The position numbers were made by a program, and so were the translations under genes. The notes beneath the pieces were generated by a model. The model saw only the letters and a list, made by a program, of their open reading frames with translations, did not search any database and had not been told where the DNA came from. A stretch of 64,000 nt of DNA from an uncultured Bacteroides sp. GTDB taxonomy: Bacteria; Bacteroidota; Bacteroidia; Bacteroidales; Bacteroidaceae. Of the stretch, positions 36,119 through 45,167 are shown piece after piece. Position 1 is the stretch's first letter, and the number at the start of each line of letters is the position of its first letter. The DNA lies in contig NZ_CAJULN010000002.1 in NCBI RefSeq assembly GCF_910586915.1, positions 1 to 64,000 of the forward strand, in the 5' to 3' direction.

Positions 36119-38242
36119 TCAATATTCATGCGACTGTTCCGCCCATGCCTTCTCCATTCCATAGAAATTAATCACATCGCCGGCTGGTTTTCCGTCCAGT
36201 TCCGCTTGTTTCTGCTCAAAGAATGCTTTCCAACGCTGGTAATAAAGCTCTTTCAGAAGTCCGCTCCATTCACGGTGGGAATAATCATGCAATCCGCCCT
36301 GGTTGGCAGCTATGCTGTCGCCCCACACGGTGATAAGAGCGGCGGCGTTCCACTCATAAAGCTGTTTCTCGTCTTCCGTATCCCCTAAGGAACAGGCGGC
36401 GTTCAGCCAGGAAGAGACGGCAAATTCCTTTCGGGTAGACAGAAGACTGTCTTGCGACAAAATAAGTTCGAGGAACTGTTGCGTCTGCTGCCGAAAGTTC
36501 CCTGCGTCCTTGCGGTCATAGCTCTGCGATATTTCTTTGAGTAATGCATTGCCTTTGTCCGCATTGCTTTGACGTACAATATCCACCAAGTCATATTCAA
36601 AATTATTGTTTCCTGCATAGCTGGCGGAAGCCGACAGCATCAGTCCGGCGGCTTTAGCCGTCGAATCGGGCGCGTAGAACAATTTGGCCGAGCCCCATGT
36701 GGATGTCCTGCCTAAGTGAAATCCCGGACGGGCACACAAGAGCGATTCGATTGTGCCTTCGCCCTGAATGTTTCTCGGCGCATTGTAGACCGTATGTTCC
36801 AACGCCCTCCACGCTTCGAGCACTTGAGGCGAAACATCACCGCCATAACGGGCTTTGAGATAGCCTTGCAGCCACTCGTCGGCAGAGAAACGTTCTTTAC
36901 GCCAGGGAAGTTCGTAGAGCAGTTCGAACATCACCGGATTATTCTCAATCCCTTCGGGAGCCGTTCCTACCCCACGCATTTTCTTGCCGTTGGAATGCGC
37001 GCACGCATCATAATATCCGTCTATCAACTGGTTCATCCTGCCATGCAAACCTACATTGCCGCCGAAGTTGAGCAGCATACAATAGAGCCAGTCGTGCTTG
37101 CCGAATCCCTGTTCGCGATACCATTCCGAACTGGGGTCGCCCCATTGCGGACGTTTCTCGCTGTATAAGTCCAGCACCATCAGGTCTCCCTGGTCGAGAG
37201 GAGCTATCATCGCTTCACGGGGATTTACCTGCCAGGCCTGAATTACCCAGACTGCCTGCGGATTGGCCTTTTTCATCGCTGCCATGATGGCAGTTCCGGT
37301 CTTTGCCAAGTCGACTCCTGCCGTATTTCCTCCCTCGTGGAAGGGGTCCATGCTGTAATATTTCGCCTTTCCGTACAGTTTCTCAAGTTCCTCGTAATAC
37401 ATGGCGGCAAACGATTCAAAATGTTCGTCCTCCGCAGAGAGGAAAGCAGGACGGGGGAAGCCGCACCACGTGCCGGGGTCGGCAATGTTGTAGCCCAACT
37501 TCTCGCCTATGTTGCGGGGAACCATCCCCGAATATCCGGGAAAGACCGGTTCGATGCCCAACTCCCGCATACGTTTCACTATCTTCTTCTGAAGAGCTTC
37601 CTGCCGACGGTACCAACTATCGGGGTTGGGGCCACCCCACCCTTCCAAATTGTTCATCTGCCACCACGCCATAAAGGCGGGACCGGCGATAAACCCGTTC
37701 ACTTCTTCGGTGGTATATCCTACGCGTTTCAGCAGATTGTACCACACCACTTCCATTCCCGCGATGCTCAAAGGCATATTGATACCATGCATTGCCATCC
37801 AGTCGATTTCTTTCTCCCAACGCTCCCAGTCCCAAAAGGCCATAGAGTAGGAGTGGGCGCAATAGTTGAGGTAATATCTGTGTTGCATGGATGTCTCTTT
37901 GCGGATTCTCTCTTTCGGAAGCGGCAGTGTTTCGGGCAACTTCTGAGACGGATTGTTCCAGGAGATATGCATCCCGGCTACGTATTTCAGATACCAGTTT
38001 AATCCTGTGGACAAGGAGATGTCGGAATTTCCGGTAATCAACACTTTCCCGTTCTCTGACGAAATATCGAAGTAATCTTTCGACGGATTGTTCTCGTCGG
38101 CAACCAAGCGGAAAAGAATCCGGTCTTTGGAAGTACCTTCCGTCACACGTCCCGCCAGCGCATCAACGGGCAACTGTTTCGGCTGACAGCCGCACAGCAG
38201 CGCTGTCCCCAATAATAAAGTTAACAAAAAGCGTATACACAT
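36119..38242 (-). CDS. GH89 alpha-N-acetylglucosaminidase lipoprotein
   Basis: The 707-residue protein has a lipoprotein signal (LGTALLCGCQPKQ) and the NAGLU/GH89 fold: N-terminal domain (1-110), catalytic barrel beginning RYYLNYCAHSYSMAFWDWERWEKEIDWMAMHGINMPL, and an all-helical C-terminus. Family motifs are GWGGPNPDSW, GYSGMVPRN, and Glu303 in DPFHEGGN, in the place of a catalytic Glu. The second candidate is in GTAPEGIENNPVM. GH89 releases alpha-linked GlcNAc from heparan fragments or from alpha1,4-GlcNAc-capped mucin. The sequence just after the Cys is not acidic, so a periplasmic location is likely. It is part of the SusCD locus. Confidence 0.9.
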   Translation of the reverse strand: MCIRFLLTLLLGTALLCGCQPKQLPVDALAGRVTEGTSKDRILFRLVADENNPSKDYFDISSENGKVLITGNSDISLSTGLNWYLKYVAGMHISWNNPSQKLPETLPLPKERIRKETSMQHRYYLNYCAHSYSMAFWDWERWEKEIDWMAMHGINMPLSIAGMEVVWYNLLKRVGYTTEEVNGFIAGPAFMAWWQMNNLEGWGGPNPDSWYRRQEALQKKIVKRMRELGIEPVFPGYSGMVPRNIGEKLGYNIADPGTWCGFPRPAFLSAEDEHFESFAAMYYEELEKLYGKAKYYSMDPFHEGGNTAGVDLAKTGTAIMAAMKKANPQAVWVIQAWQVNPREAMIAPLDQGDLMVLDLYSEKRPQWGDPSSEWYREQGFGKHDWLYCMLLNFGGNVGLHGRMNQLIDGYYDACAHSNGKKMRGVGTAPEGIENNPVMFELLYELPWRKERFSADEWLQGYLKARYGGDVSPQVLEAWRALEHTVYNAPRNIQGEGTIESLLCARPGFHLGRTSTWGSAKLFYAPDSTAKAAGLMLSASASYAGNNNFEYDLVDIVRQSNADKGNALLKEISQSYDRKDAGNFRQQTQQFLELILSQDSLLSTRKEFAVSSWLNAACSLGDTEDEKQLYEWNAAALITVWGDSIAANQGGLHDYSHREWSGLLKELYYQRWKAFFEQKQAELDGKPAGDVINFYGMEKAWAEQSHEY

Positions 38243-38303
38243 AATATAGTTAGTTTGTTTTAATAAGATGCGGTAAATATACGAAATTAAGAGTTATCTT
38301 TAA

Positions 38304-40637
38304 TCATTGAAACAAGAAGAATTGTGGACGAGCATATATATTTACGTCTTTCACCTTTCCTGATAAGAATGAGCCTTTGCGAACTTTCAAGCGGATAGCG
38401 GAGACTTTATATATTTCCTTCATATCAACAATAATCCGATGAGGATGATAGGGTTCGGCGCCCGCATCTGTATGCCAGAAAGAAGAGATATCTCCGTCGA
38501 ACAGATTCTCCGCTACACCCATATTCTTATCAGTCTGCTCGCTGCTCACATAAACGGTTTCCCATTTTTTCTTATCAATCGGCTGCCCTTTATCGTCTAT
38601 CAGTTCTACTTCTGAAATGCAAGCCTGATGGTCTTCCGTGTAAGAAGAAAGAGTCTCGATACAGAAATGACGAAGAGTCGTTGCGACAGGGAAATCAAAG
38701 GCTTGCCATTCATTGGTTTCCTGCAAAGTGGCTTTCAAAGCTATGTCGCCGTCTTCCAGAATCGGAGTACCCACTATTGCACGGTGCTGTCCTCTTTGGT
38801 AGTTCTTGTCTATACCCAAGCTATCCAGGACAGGCTGTTCCAGTCCCCGCAAAGTACGATTGCCCGTATCTTCCATCTCAAAGACTACAATCTCATTCTC
38901 CCCTTCTTTCAACCATGGAGCAGGCAGATAGAGTGTTTGCTGAGGACCGATATTCCAAAAGCGTCCGAGTGACTTGCCATTTACCCAAACGGCTCCTTTG
39001 CCCCATTGGCTCATATCAACAAAGCAGTCACCTTTCTTATGAACCGTAAATGTCCCTTTATGGAAAGCCGGAACTCCTTCGATGGTTTCACCGAAATTCA
39101 TTTCCGCAACTTTCTCCTTATACAAAGGTAACGGAGTAACAGACCATCCGGTCAATTTTTCATCGTCCCACAAGACTTGGCTGGTGATGCCCTTCCTATT
39201 GAACAGTATATCGGGACCGTAATTCACACGCCCGGTGTTTTCAACCAGAATCTCCAGCGTAGCGGGTGCTTTCTGTACATTCAGCGTCACGCTATTCTGA
39301 TTGTAACGGCGATCCAAGCTAGCTACTTGTTTTCCATCTATCAGAATAACAGCATAGTCACGCAAATCCTGTATGATAAGTTTCCGCTTTCCTGCTTTCT
39401 GAATGGTTGTCTGATAATGAATATATCCGAAATCCATTCCTACGTCTTCCATTGACAGTACCTCTTCCGTTCGTATAGTCTGATGAAAAGCGGCAGTCAA
39501 AGGGGCACTTTCCTTTAATTCGACTGTAGCGAAAGTGGTGGTCGGATTATCAGCAGGCACTTCCGGCAATACAGTCCCCTCAGGCAGATATTTCTGAATC
39601 ACTTCTCTGAATGCATGATATTTGGGATAGCAATTTCCCCATTCGCCCAAAGGCGCGTCATAATCGTAACTTGTCGGCTGAGGTTGATAGCCACCACTGG
39701 TATTGGCTCCATTCGTGTACCAGAAATTGGTTCCGCCATGAAACATATACATGCTGACAGACACTCCGTGGCTCAACATCCAGTCCAATTGTTCGGCAGG
39801 ACGCTCATAAGCGACAGACGAATGGCGCTTCCCCCACTCATCAAACCAAGCCGGGTAGAATTCCGCCACAAAATAAGGGCCGCCCGGATGATACTTATCC
39901 ACCACCTTGAAAATATCTTCACCGAACACACCGTTCAGTGTAGGCAATGCGCCGTCAATATGACCGGCTTCCACCTGTCCGCCACCGTCACAGGTGAACA
40001 ACGGAACATTAAACCCGGCCTCTTTTATCATATCACGAATAGCGGTAAGGTATTCTTTATCCGCCGCATACGAACCATATTCGTTTTCTACCTGCACCAT
40101 GATAATATTTCCGCCATTGTTGATGGTTAGAGGAGACAGTTGCTTGCCTAGTTCCTTGATATAGCGTTCACAATAGGAAAGGAAGCGCGGGTCTTTGCTG
40201 CGGTAGGTCATGTCTTTTTCTTTCAGAAGCCATGAAGGGTATCCGCCGAAATCCCATTCCGCACATACATACGGTCCGGGGCGAAGAATGACATACAGTC
40301 CTTCTTCCTGTGCGGTACGGACAAATTCGGCAATATCCGCTTGCCCGCTGAAGTCAAATTCACCCGGTTGGCGTTCGTGGAAATTCCAAAAGACATATGC
40401 AGACACTGTGTTCAGTCCCATTGCACGCGCCCTATGCAGACGGTCACGCCAATACTCGTGTGGAATACGGGGATAGTGCATTTCTCCGCAAATCAGTTGC
40501 ACATCTTTCCCGTTAATATTAAAAGTACCATTTTCTATTTTAACCTGTTCCTTGGGGGAGGAACAGGCAGAAATAAAAAATGATACAATTAAGTTAAGTA
40601 TAATAAATACCTTGTTTCGATTTTTATTCATCTTCAT
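38304..40637 (-). CDS. GH35 beta-galactosidase lipoprotein
   Basis: The 777-residue protein has a lipoprotein signal (SFFISACSSPKEQ) and a GH35 barrel: LICGEMHYPRIPHEYWRDRLHRARAMG, RPGPYVCAEWDFGG, acid/base Glu186 (VENEYGSY) and nucleophile Glu259 (YFVAEFYPAWFDEWG). Further domains are beta-sandwich (KGAVWVNGKSLGRFWNIGPQ), and the C-terminus (about 640-777) resembles an F5/8-type carbohydrate-binding domain (FDGDISSFWHTDAG). GH35 enzymes remove terminal beta-galactose. With GH89 it could strip GlcNAc-alpha-Gal-beta ends. It lies 61 bp before GH89. Confidence 0.92.
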   Translation of the reverse strand: MKMNKNRNKVFIILNLIVSFFISACSSPKEQVKIENGTFNINGKDVQLICGEMHYPRIPHEYWRDRLHRARAMGLNTVSAYVFWNFHERQPGEFDFSGQADIAEFVRTAQEEGLYVILRPGPYVCAEWDFGGYPSWLLKEKDMTYRSKDPRFLSYCERYIKELGKQLSPLTINNGGNIIMVQVENEYGSYAADKEYLTAIRDMIKEAGFNVPLFTCDGGGQVEAGHIDGALPTLNGVFGEDIFKVVDKYHPGGPYFVAEFYPAWFDEWGKRHSSVAYERPAEQLDWMLSHGVSVSMYMFHGGTNFWYTNGANTSGGYQPQPTSYDYDAPLGEWGNCYPKYHAFREVIQKYLPEGTVLPEVPADNPTTTFATVELKESAPLTAAFHQTIRTEEVLSMEDVGMDFGYIHYQTTIQKAGKRKLIIQDLRDYAVILIDGKQVASLDRRYNQNSVTLNVQKAPATLEILVENTGRVNYGPDILFNRKGITSQVLWDDEKLTGWSVTPLPLYKEKVAEMNFGETIEGVPAFHKGTFTVHKKGDCFVDMSQWGKGAVWVNGKSLGRFWNIGPQQTLYLPAPWLKEGENEIVVFEMEDTGNRTLRGLEQPVLDSLGIDKNYQRGQHRAIVGTPILEDGDIALKATLQETNEWQAFDFPVATTLRHFCIETLSSYTEDHQACISEVELIDDKGQPIDKKKWETVYVSSEQTDKNMGVAENLFDGDISSFWHTDAGAEPYHPHRIIVDMKEIYKVSAIRLKVRKGSFLSGKVKDVNIYARPQFFLFQ

Positions 40638-40721
40638 TCAAATATATCATAAGTATTGAATACTCCGACCTGTTTGTAAAGCCTGTCTCCTATTCCAGAC
40701 CGGAGTATTCATCAATCCTTA

Positions 40722-42287
40722 TCAGAACGTAACCTCACCGAAAATATTTACTACATATTTTCCTGCGTCATCATACCAATGAGTCAATTTCTCTGTCGGA
40801 GCAAACTTTATAGCATAAACCGGATTGTATTTCAAATCGGTAACTTTCTCCGGCATCCAAATCCCTACCTTGTATGTCCCGCTCAATCCAGCAGCCATAC
40901 TTCCTTTTATGGAATACTCCGCCGCCTGATTCGGTTCTTCATTGGTAGAAGGAATCCAGTTTTTCGGCTCTACATCCAGTTTTATCTCTTTTACTACCTG
41001 ACCGTCACCGGAAACAAGTACTAAATAAACCTCTTTCGGGTTAATCACCGTAGCAAATCCTGTATTGGTTATCGTCAAGTCATATTCCAGATTTCCACCC
41101 TTTGCCTCTACTTTCGATTCACTTTGGAGATTCAGACGATAGCCCAAATGGTCGCGTACAAATTCATAGAATGAACGGACTACGTCATTCCCTTCGGCAT
41201 CCTTAAAATAACTCTCATCAAAGAGAATGTTATTATCATTCAATAAAGACGGATATACTTTCACTTGCTTCCAGCTCATGATATTCAAAGCAAAATTCTG
41301 TGTCACATCAAAAGCCGAATAACGGTGCTCACGCAAAATACGCAACGACTTCATCGGAGTAATCAGTGCAGACAATCCCCATTCAGTATCTTCATCATAA
41401 GGGATTTCACCACTCATATAGAAGTTATTCGCTTTTACTTCTTCTGTTATCTGCTTATAATCATCCGTATTAGGAACAAAGTCATTGCCCGGTGCATGAG
41501 AATGTTCACCGGCCGTAAAATAATCGTTCGCATAACCAATACGTCCGCGGTATTCTTCTTGTTCCAATGTCAGTGCTTTCTTATGGTTCGGATAACGCAT
41601 TTCTACACAATAAGGTAATGGCAAAGCCCTCAGTAAAGCACTGACAATTGCATTTTTCGCATCCTGATCATTTGCTAACGGCGACGTATGCCACTCTCCC
41701 CAAGCACCAATAAAACCAACTTGCACCGTAGCGATCTGACCGATATATTCATTCAACAACGGTGTCAATTGTTCAATATGCCTAAGAATCCATTGTCTAG
41801 ATTCACCGCCAGACGTATTAAGCCCCGCATGATTGTATGCAAAACGAAGAATGGCTTTATATCCCTGAGCTTTCATCAACTCAAACACCTTGCGGATATT
41901 ATTCAAAGCCTCATCATCAAGGTCTTTACTCACCCACTTGGTCAGATAAATATACTGCTGCACAAGAGTCAGATTATCATCTTTCGCATCAAACTGCTCT
42001 ATTTTCTTCTTATACAAATCCTCACCATATACCTCATAATCATTATATGGACTTTTCATCTCATCAGCAAGCAAATTGCATTCAAGATGAAAACCTCTAT
42101 CCGGATTTCTCAACGATTCAATATGAACAATTTTACCTACAACTTCCGGGGTTTCCGGTTCATTCGTACCCTCTTCCTCTCCGTACTGTCCTGCATACAC
42201 ATCTATTGTATCAGAACAAAAGCTACACATAATACCTAATAATAAGGTAGATAATATGGTCATAGTTTTCTTTATATTGATTAACAT
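40722..42287 (-). CDS. DUF4874/DUF4832 lipoprotein, possible glycoside hydrolase
   Basis: The ATG at 42287 follows the SusE-like stop by 28 bp and gives a signal (MTILSTLLLGIMCSFCSDT); in-frame starts further upstream lie inside the previous gene. The 521-residue protein has a DUF4874 region (SLRNPDRGFHLECNLL) and a DUF4832 region with GFIGAWGEWHTSPL, CVEMRYPNHKKA and MSGEIPYDEDTEWG. The pattern suggests a TIM barrel, with Glu in AWGEWH a candidate catalytic residue. The C-terminal domain is beta-sandwich (YDLTITNTGFATVINPKEVYLVL). The substrate is unknown, but its place in the locus suggests a glycan enzyme. Confidence 0.75.
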   Translation of the reverse strand: MLINIKKTMTILSTLLLGIMCSFCSDTIDVYAGQYGEEEGTNEPETPEVVGKIVHIESLRNPDRGFHLECNLLADEMKSPYNDYEVYGEDLYKKKIEQFDAKDDNLTLVQQYIYLTKWVSKDLDDEALNNIRKVFELMKAQGYKAILRFAYNHAGLNTSGGESRQWILRHIEQLTPLLNEYIGQIATVQVGFIGAWGEWHTSPLANDQDAKNAIVSALLRALPLPYCVEMRYPNHKKALTLEQEEYRGRIGYANDYFTAGEHSHAPGNDFVPNTDDYKQITEEVKANNFYMSGEIPYDEDTEWGLSALITPMKSLRILREHRYSAFDVTQNFALNIMSWKQVKVYPSLLNDNNILFDESYFKDAEGNDVVRSFYEFVRDHLGYRLNLQSESKVEAKGGNLEYDLTITNTGFATVINPKEVYLVLVSGDGQVVKEIKLDVEPKNWIPSTNEEPNQAAEYSIKGSMAAGLSGTYKVGIWMPEKVTDLKYNPVYAIKFAPTEKLTHWYDDAGKYVVNIFGEVTF

Positions 42288-42315
42288 GATTGATCTATTT
42301 TTAATTTTCGCCTGA

Positions 42316-43626
42316 TTAATTTTCATTGAAGATAAAACGTGCAGGAGCTCCCGTTGTCCAAGGAGTCCACAATGTTGCTCCACCATCATGAAGCATACAT
42401 GCATGCTCTGTATTATCACTCACCAACAAATAACAATACTGTCCAGTGTGATTATTAATATTCGGTTCTACCCATTGACCGGAAGCACACAAATTAAATT
42501 TCCAGTCATTCAGATAAGCCTGCCCTTTCACTGACTCATAATATTCAGGATCTTTCAATACATTCCATTGCCCTTCGGCCGTCCCAGCTTCGATAAACAG
42601 AGTCTTATATTCCTGCATAGTCGGTAAACGCCAACCCGTAGGAGCTATTTTGTCACGAATGTCATAATGATAATGAACTCCGTATGCTTTCACTCTTCCT
42701 TCTCCGAGGGATGCCGGTGTATCCTTATAGTTATTTGCTTCAATGTCGGTTCCGTCAGGGTACTTGGTCGTCCGCAAATTATCCGCCAGCCAAACCAATG
42801 AAGTTCCGTCACTATAAGAAATACGGGCAACCCGATAGGTTATCTTCTCATCACCGCGAACATCAATGAAACGCATCATTTCCGTCATATTTAGTACTCC
42901 GGAAGAACGTGACACCAGTTGCCCGTCATCAGTCTTCACATTCCAATATATAGCGTTGGATGTCCAACGTTTAATAGAAAGTTGGTCGAGCAAGGTCTGA
43001 AGTTGCTCGTGTGTCAGAGAAGACTTACCTTTTACAATCCCTACACTTTGCTCGGCTACAGTCTGTTTCATTTCAGGATCAAGTGACAGACAGAGTGAAT
43101 ATGAGGTTGATTCAGGCCTTCCTTCCGTATCCCATTCAAACTGTACGGCAGTTTCCGGTTTATCTTCAGCCAAAGCAATCTCAGTCATATCCTCAGGTTG
43201 TAATAACTTGGTAGACATACGTTTCACATGAATCGTATGCACATCCGACGCAGCAGCCGTAGTATTGCCAGTCTCTTTAACAGTCCAATACAACAGCGCT
43301 TCTTGACCGGCCTTTATTCCCAACTGAGAGAAATACTGATCGGCTGCCAATACGGACAAAGTAAAAGAGGTCGATTTACCAGCGTCAATCTTCACCGGCT
43401 TTTTGAAATCTCTGGTAGCACAAAGAATCAGTTTGGCACCTTTCTCCAATGCCTTATCCCATGAGAAACTATATTCATCGATTGACAAATCATTCAAGTC
43501 AATTTTCGTTCCATCCTGAGGCGCACTCAGGTAAATATCCGACATAGGAATAATTACATTATACTTGTCCTCTTTACATCCGGCAAGTAATAAAATACCT
43601 AATAGAGTATATAATAAATGTTTCAT
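42316..43626 (-). CDS. SusE-like / FISUMP surface lipoprotein
   Basis: The start at 43626 gives MKHLLYTLLGILLLAGCKEDK; an ATG four codons earlier (43638) is possible. The 436-residue lipoprotein has acidic residues after the Cys, a feature of surface export. Residues 30-240 contain two SusE-type Ig-like repeats (FSWDKALEKGAKLILCATRD; QFEWDTEGRPESTSYSLCLS). The C-terminus is a FISUMP domain (VWLADNLRTTKYPDG, GVHYHYDI, APTGWRLPTMQEYKTL). Located after SusD, it should be the surface glycan-binding lipoprotein of the locus. Confidence 0.75.
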   Translation of the reverse strand: MKHLLYTLLGILLLAGCKEDKYNVIIPMSDIYLSAPQDGTKIDLNDLSIDEYSFSWDKALEKGAKLILCATRDFKKPVKIDAGKSTSFTLSVLAADQYFSQLGIKAGQEALLYWTVKETGNTTAAASDVHTIHVKRMSTKLLQPEDMTEIALAEDKPETAVQFEWDTEGRPESTSYSLCLSLDPEMKQTVAEQSVGIVKGKSSLTHEQLQTLLDQLSIKRWTSNAIYWNVKTDDGQLVSRSSGVLNMTEMMRFIDVRGDEKITYRVARISYSDGTSLVWLADNLRTTKYPDGTDIEANNYKDTPASLGEGRVKAYGVHYHYDIRDKIAPTGWRLPTMQEYKTLFIEAGTAEGQWNVLKDPEYYESVKGQAYLNDWKFNLCASGQWVEPNINNHTGQYCYLLVSDNTEHACMLHDGGATLWTPWTTGAPARFIFNEN

Positions 43627-43640
43627 AATACTATCCATTT

Positions 43641-45155
43641 TTAGTAACCGGGGTTTTGAATTATAAGACCTTGTCCTTCAGTAATCAAATGAGTAGGTAA
43701 CGGAAACTTCTCATATTTATATTGCCCATCCACCTTCGTTTCGATTTTACCAGTCGGCTGACCCGCAAATCTTGCTTTAGCAAGTGCCGCTTCTATGAAT
43801 TTTCCGTGACGAATCAAATCCTGTCGACGTACACCTTCAAAATAGAACTCATGCCCACGTTCTTCCAACAATTTATCAAGGAAATCTTCCACTGAAGCGA
43901 AATCACTCAATTGATAAGCTTTCAGTCCGCCATGGGTAACACGTACCTGATTCAATAACCCGACAGCTTCCTGAGTTATGCTATTTCCATTGCGGACAAT
44001 TGCTTCCGAAAGCAAAGTTAATACGTCAGCATAACGGTAGATTGGCATATCTATTTCACACAGTTCTCCTATCACTCCTTCGATTTTATACTTCACCGGG
44101 ATTGCACCATAAAAGAGTACACCAGTTGTCCCCCCGTCACGGTCGGTAGCCCGACTGTGATATACACCTTCCGTACCGGTATACTCGCCTATAATTCTTT
44201 CCCGTCTTTTATCTTTAGGATCAAATGATTCGTAGGCAGGCCATGATATTTTGTATCCTCCCCATGCCGTCACTGCCATTCCGGCTGGAACAGGATAATC
44301 AGATGTCAATACGTGTGCAAACCATTTTTGCTCCATTACACCAGCTTCGGCTACACAAGAAAAGATGACTTCCGAATTCTTTTCTCCGGATAGAGAAAAC
44401 AAAGAATGATAATCGTTTACCAGTTTATAACCGTATTCTGATTTGGTCAGTTCACGTCCTATTTTCTCCGCTTCGTCCCACTGCCTGGTCATCATATAAA
44501 ACTTCAACAACAGTGTGTTGGCAAGCCCTTTCGTGAAACGTCCGTAATCCGTATCTTCATATTTATAAGGTAATATGTCAGCCGCTTCCTTCAGATTAGT
44601 AACAATGTATTCACGCATCGCTTCTTCAGACAAGCGGGGGATGACAATCTCCGCTTCCGGTTTCTGCAACGTTTCCAAATCGGCAATAGGTATCGGACCA
44701 TACATGTCATACATCAGGAAAGCAAGAAAGCCGCGTCCGCATTTCAACTCTGCCATATAACGAGCTTTCAGTGTTTCATCCATATTTACATTCTTGATAC
44801 GTTCCATCGTCAGCGTCATGGAAGCCAAGTATTGGGAGTAGTCATACACGCGACGCCAGTCTCCGTCGATGTGCCAGTCGTTGGCTTCGTATGAATTGTA
44901 TACGGTAGTCCATCCCCATGTATTCTCCACATAATCGGTCACCATTTCCGAAGTCGTCACATAACCTGCCGCCACTTCAAAAATCCCCCACGGGGAGAAC
45001 ACGTGATAGGCGCTCGCATTGACTAGCGCATTTACATCTTCAGCGTTTTGCGGGAACATTCCCGGGTTTATTTTATTGTAGACTTCTTGTTCCAACGTAC
45101 AAGACGAAACAAGAAACAAGAGTGTTGCTATTGCTGTATAAATTATCCTTTTCAT
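43641..45155 (-). CDS. SusD/RagB family glycan-binding lipoprotein
   Basis: The 504-residue lipoprotein (signal LLFLVSSCTLEQEVYNKINP) has the SusD build: an N-terminal TPR-like region, KCGRGFLAFLMYDMYGPIPIADL (SusD signature), RFTKGLANTLLLKFYMMTRQWDEAEKIGREL, MPIYRYADVLTLLSEAIVRNG, and the C-terminal LDKLLEERGHEFYFEGVRRQDLIRHGKF. SusD lids the SusC channel and binds glycan at the surface. It lies 12 bp after the SusC gene. Confidence 0.95.
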   Translation of the reverse strand: MKRIIYTAIATLLFLVSSCTLEQEVYNKINPGMFPQNAEDVNALVNASAYHVFSPWGIFEVAAGYVTTSEMVTDYVENTWGWTTVYNSYEANDWHIDGDWRRVYDYSQYLASMTLTMERIKNVNMDETLKARYMAELKCGRGFLAFLMYDMYGPIPIADLETLQKPEAEIVIPRLSEEAMREYIVTNLKEAADILPYKYEDTDYGRFTKGLANTLLLKFYMMTRQWDEAEKIGRELTKSEYGYKLVNDYHSLFSLSGEKNSEVIFSCVAEAGVMEQKWFAHVLTSDYPVPAGMAVTAWGGYKISWPAYESFDPKDKRRERIIGEYTGTEGVYHSRATDRDGGTTGVLFYGAIPVKYKIEGVIGELCEIDMPIYRYADVLTLLSEAIVRNGNSITQEAVGLLNQVRVTHGGLKAYQLSDFASVEDFLDKLLEERGHEFYFEGVRRQDLIRHGKFIEAALAKARFAGQPTGKIETKVDGQYKYEKFPLPTHLITEGQGLIIQNPGY

Positions 45156-45167
45156 ATTTACGACTTA

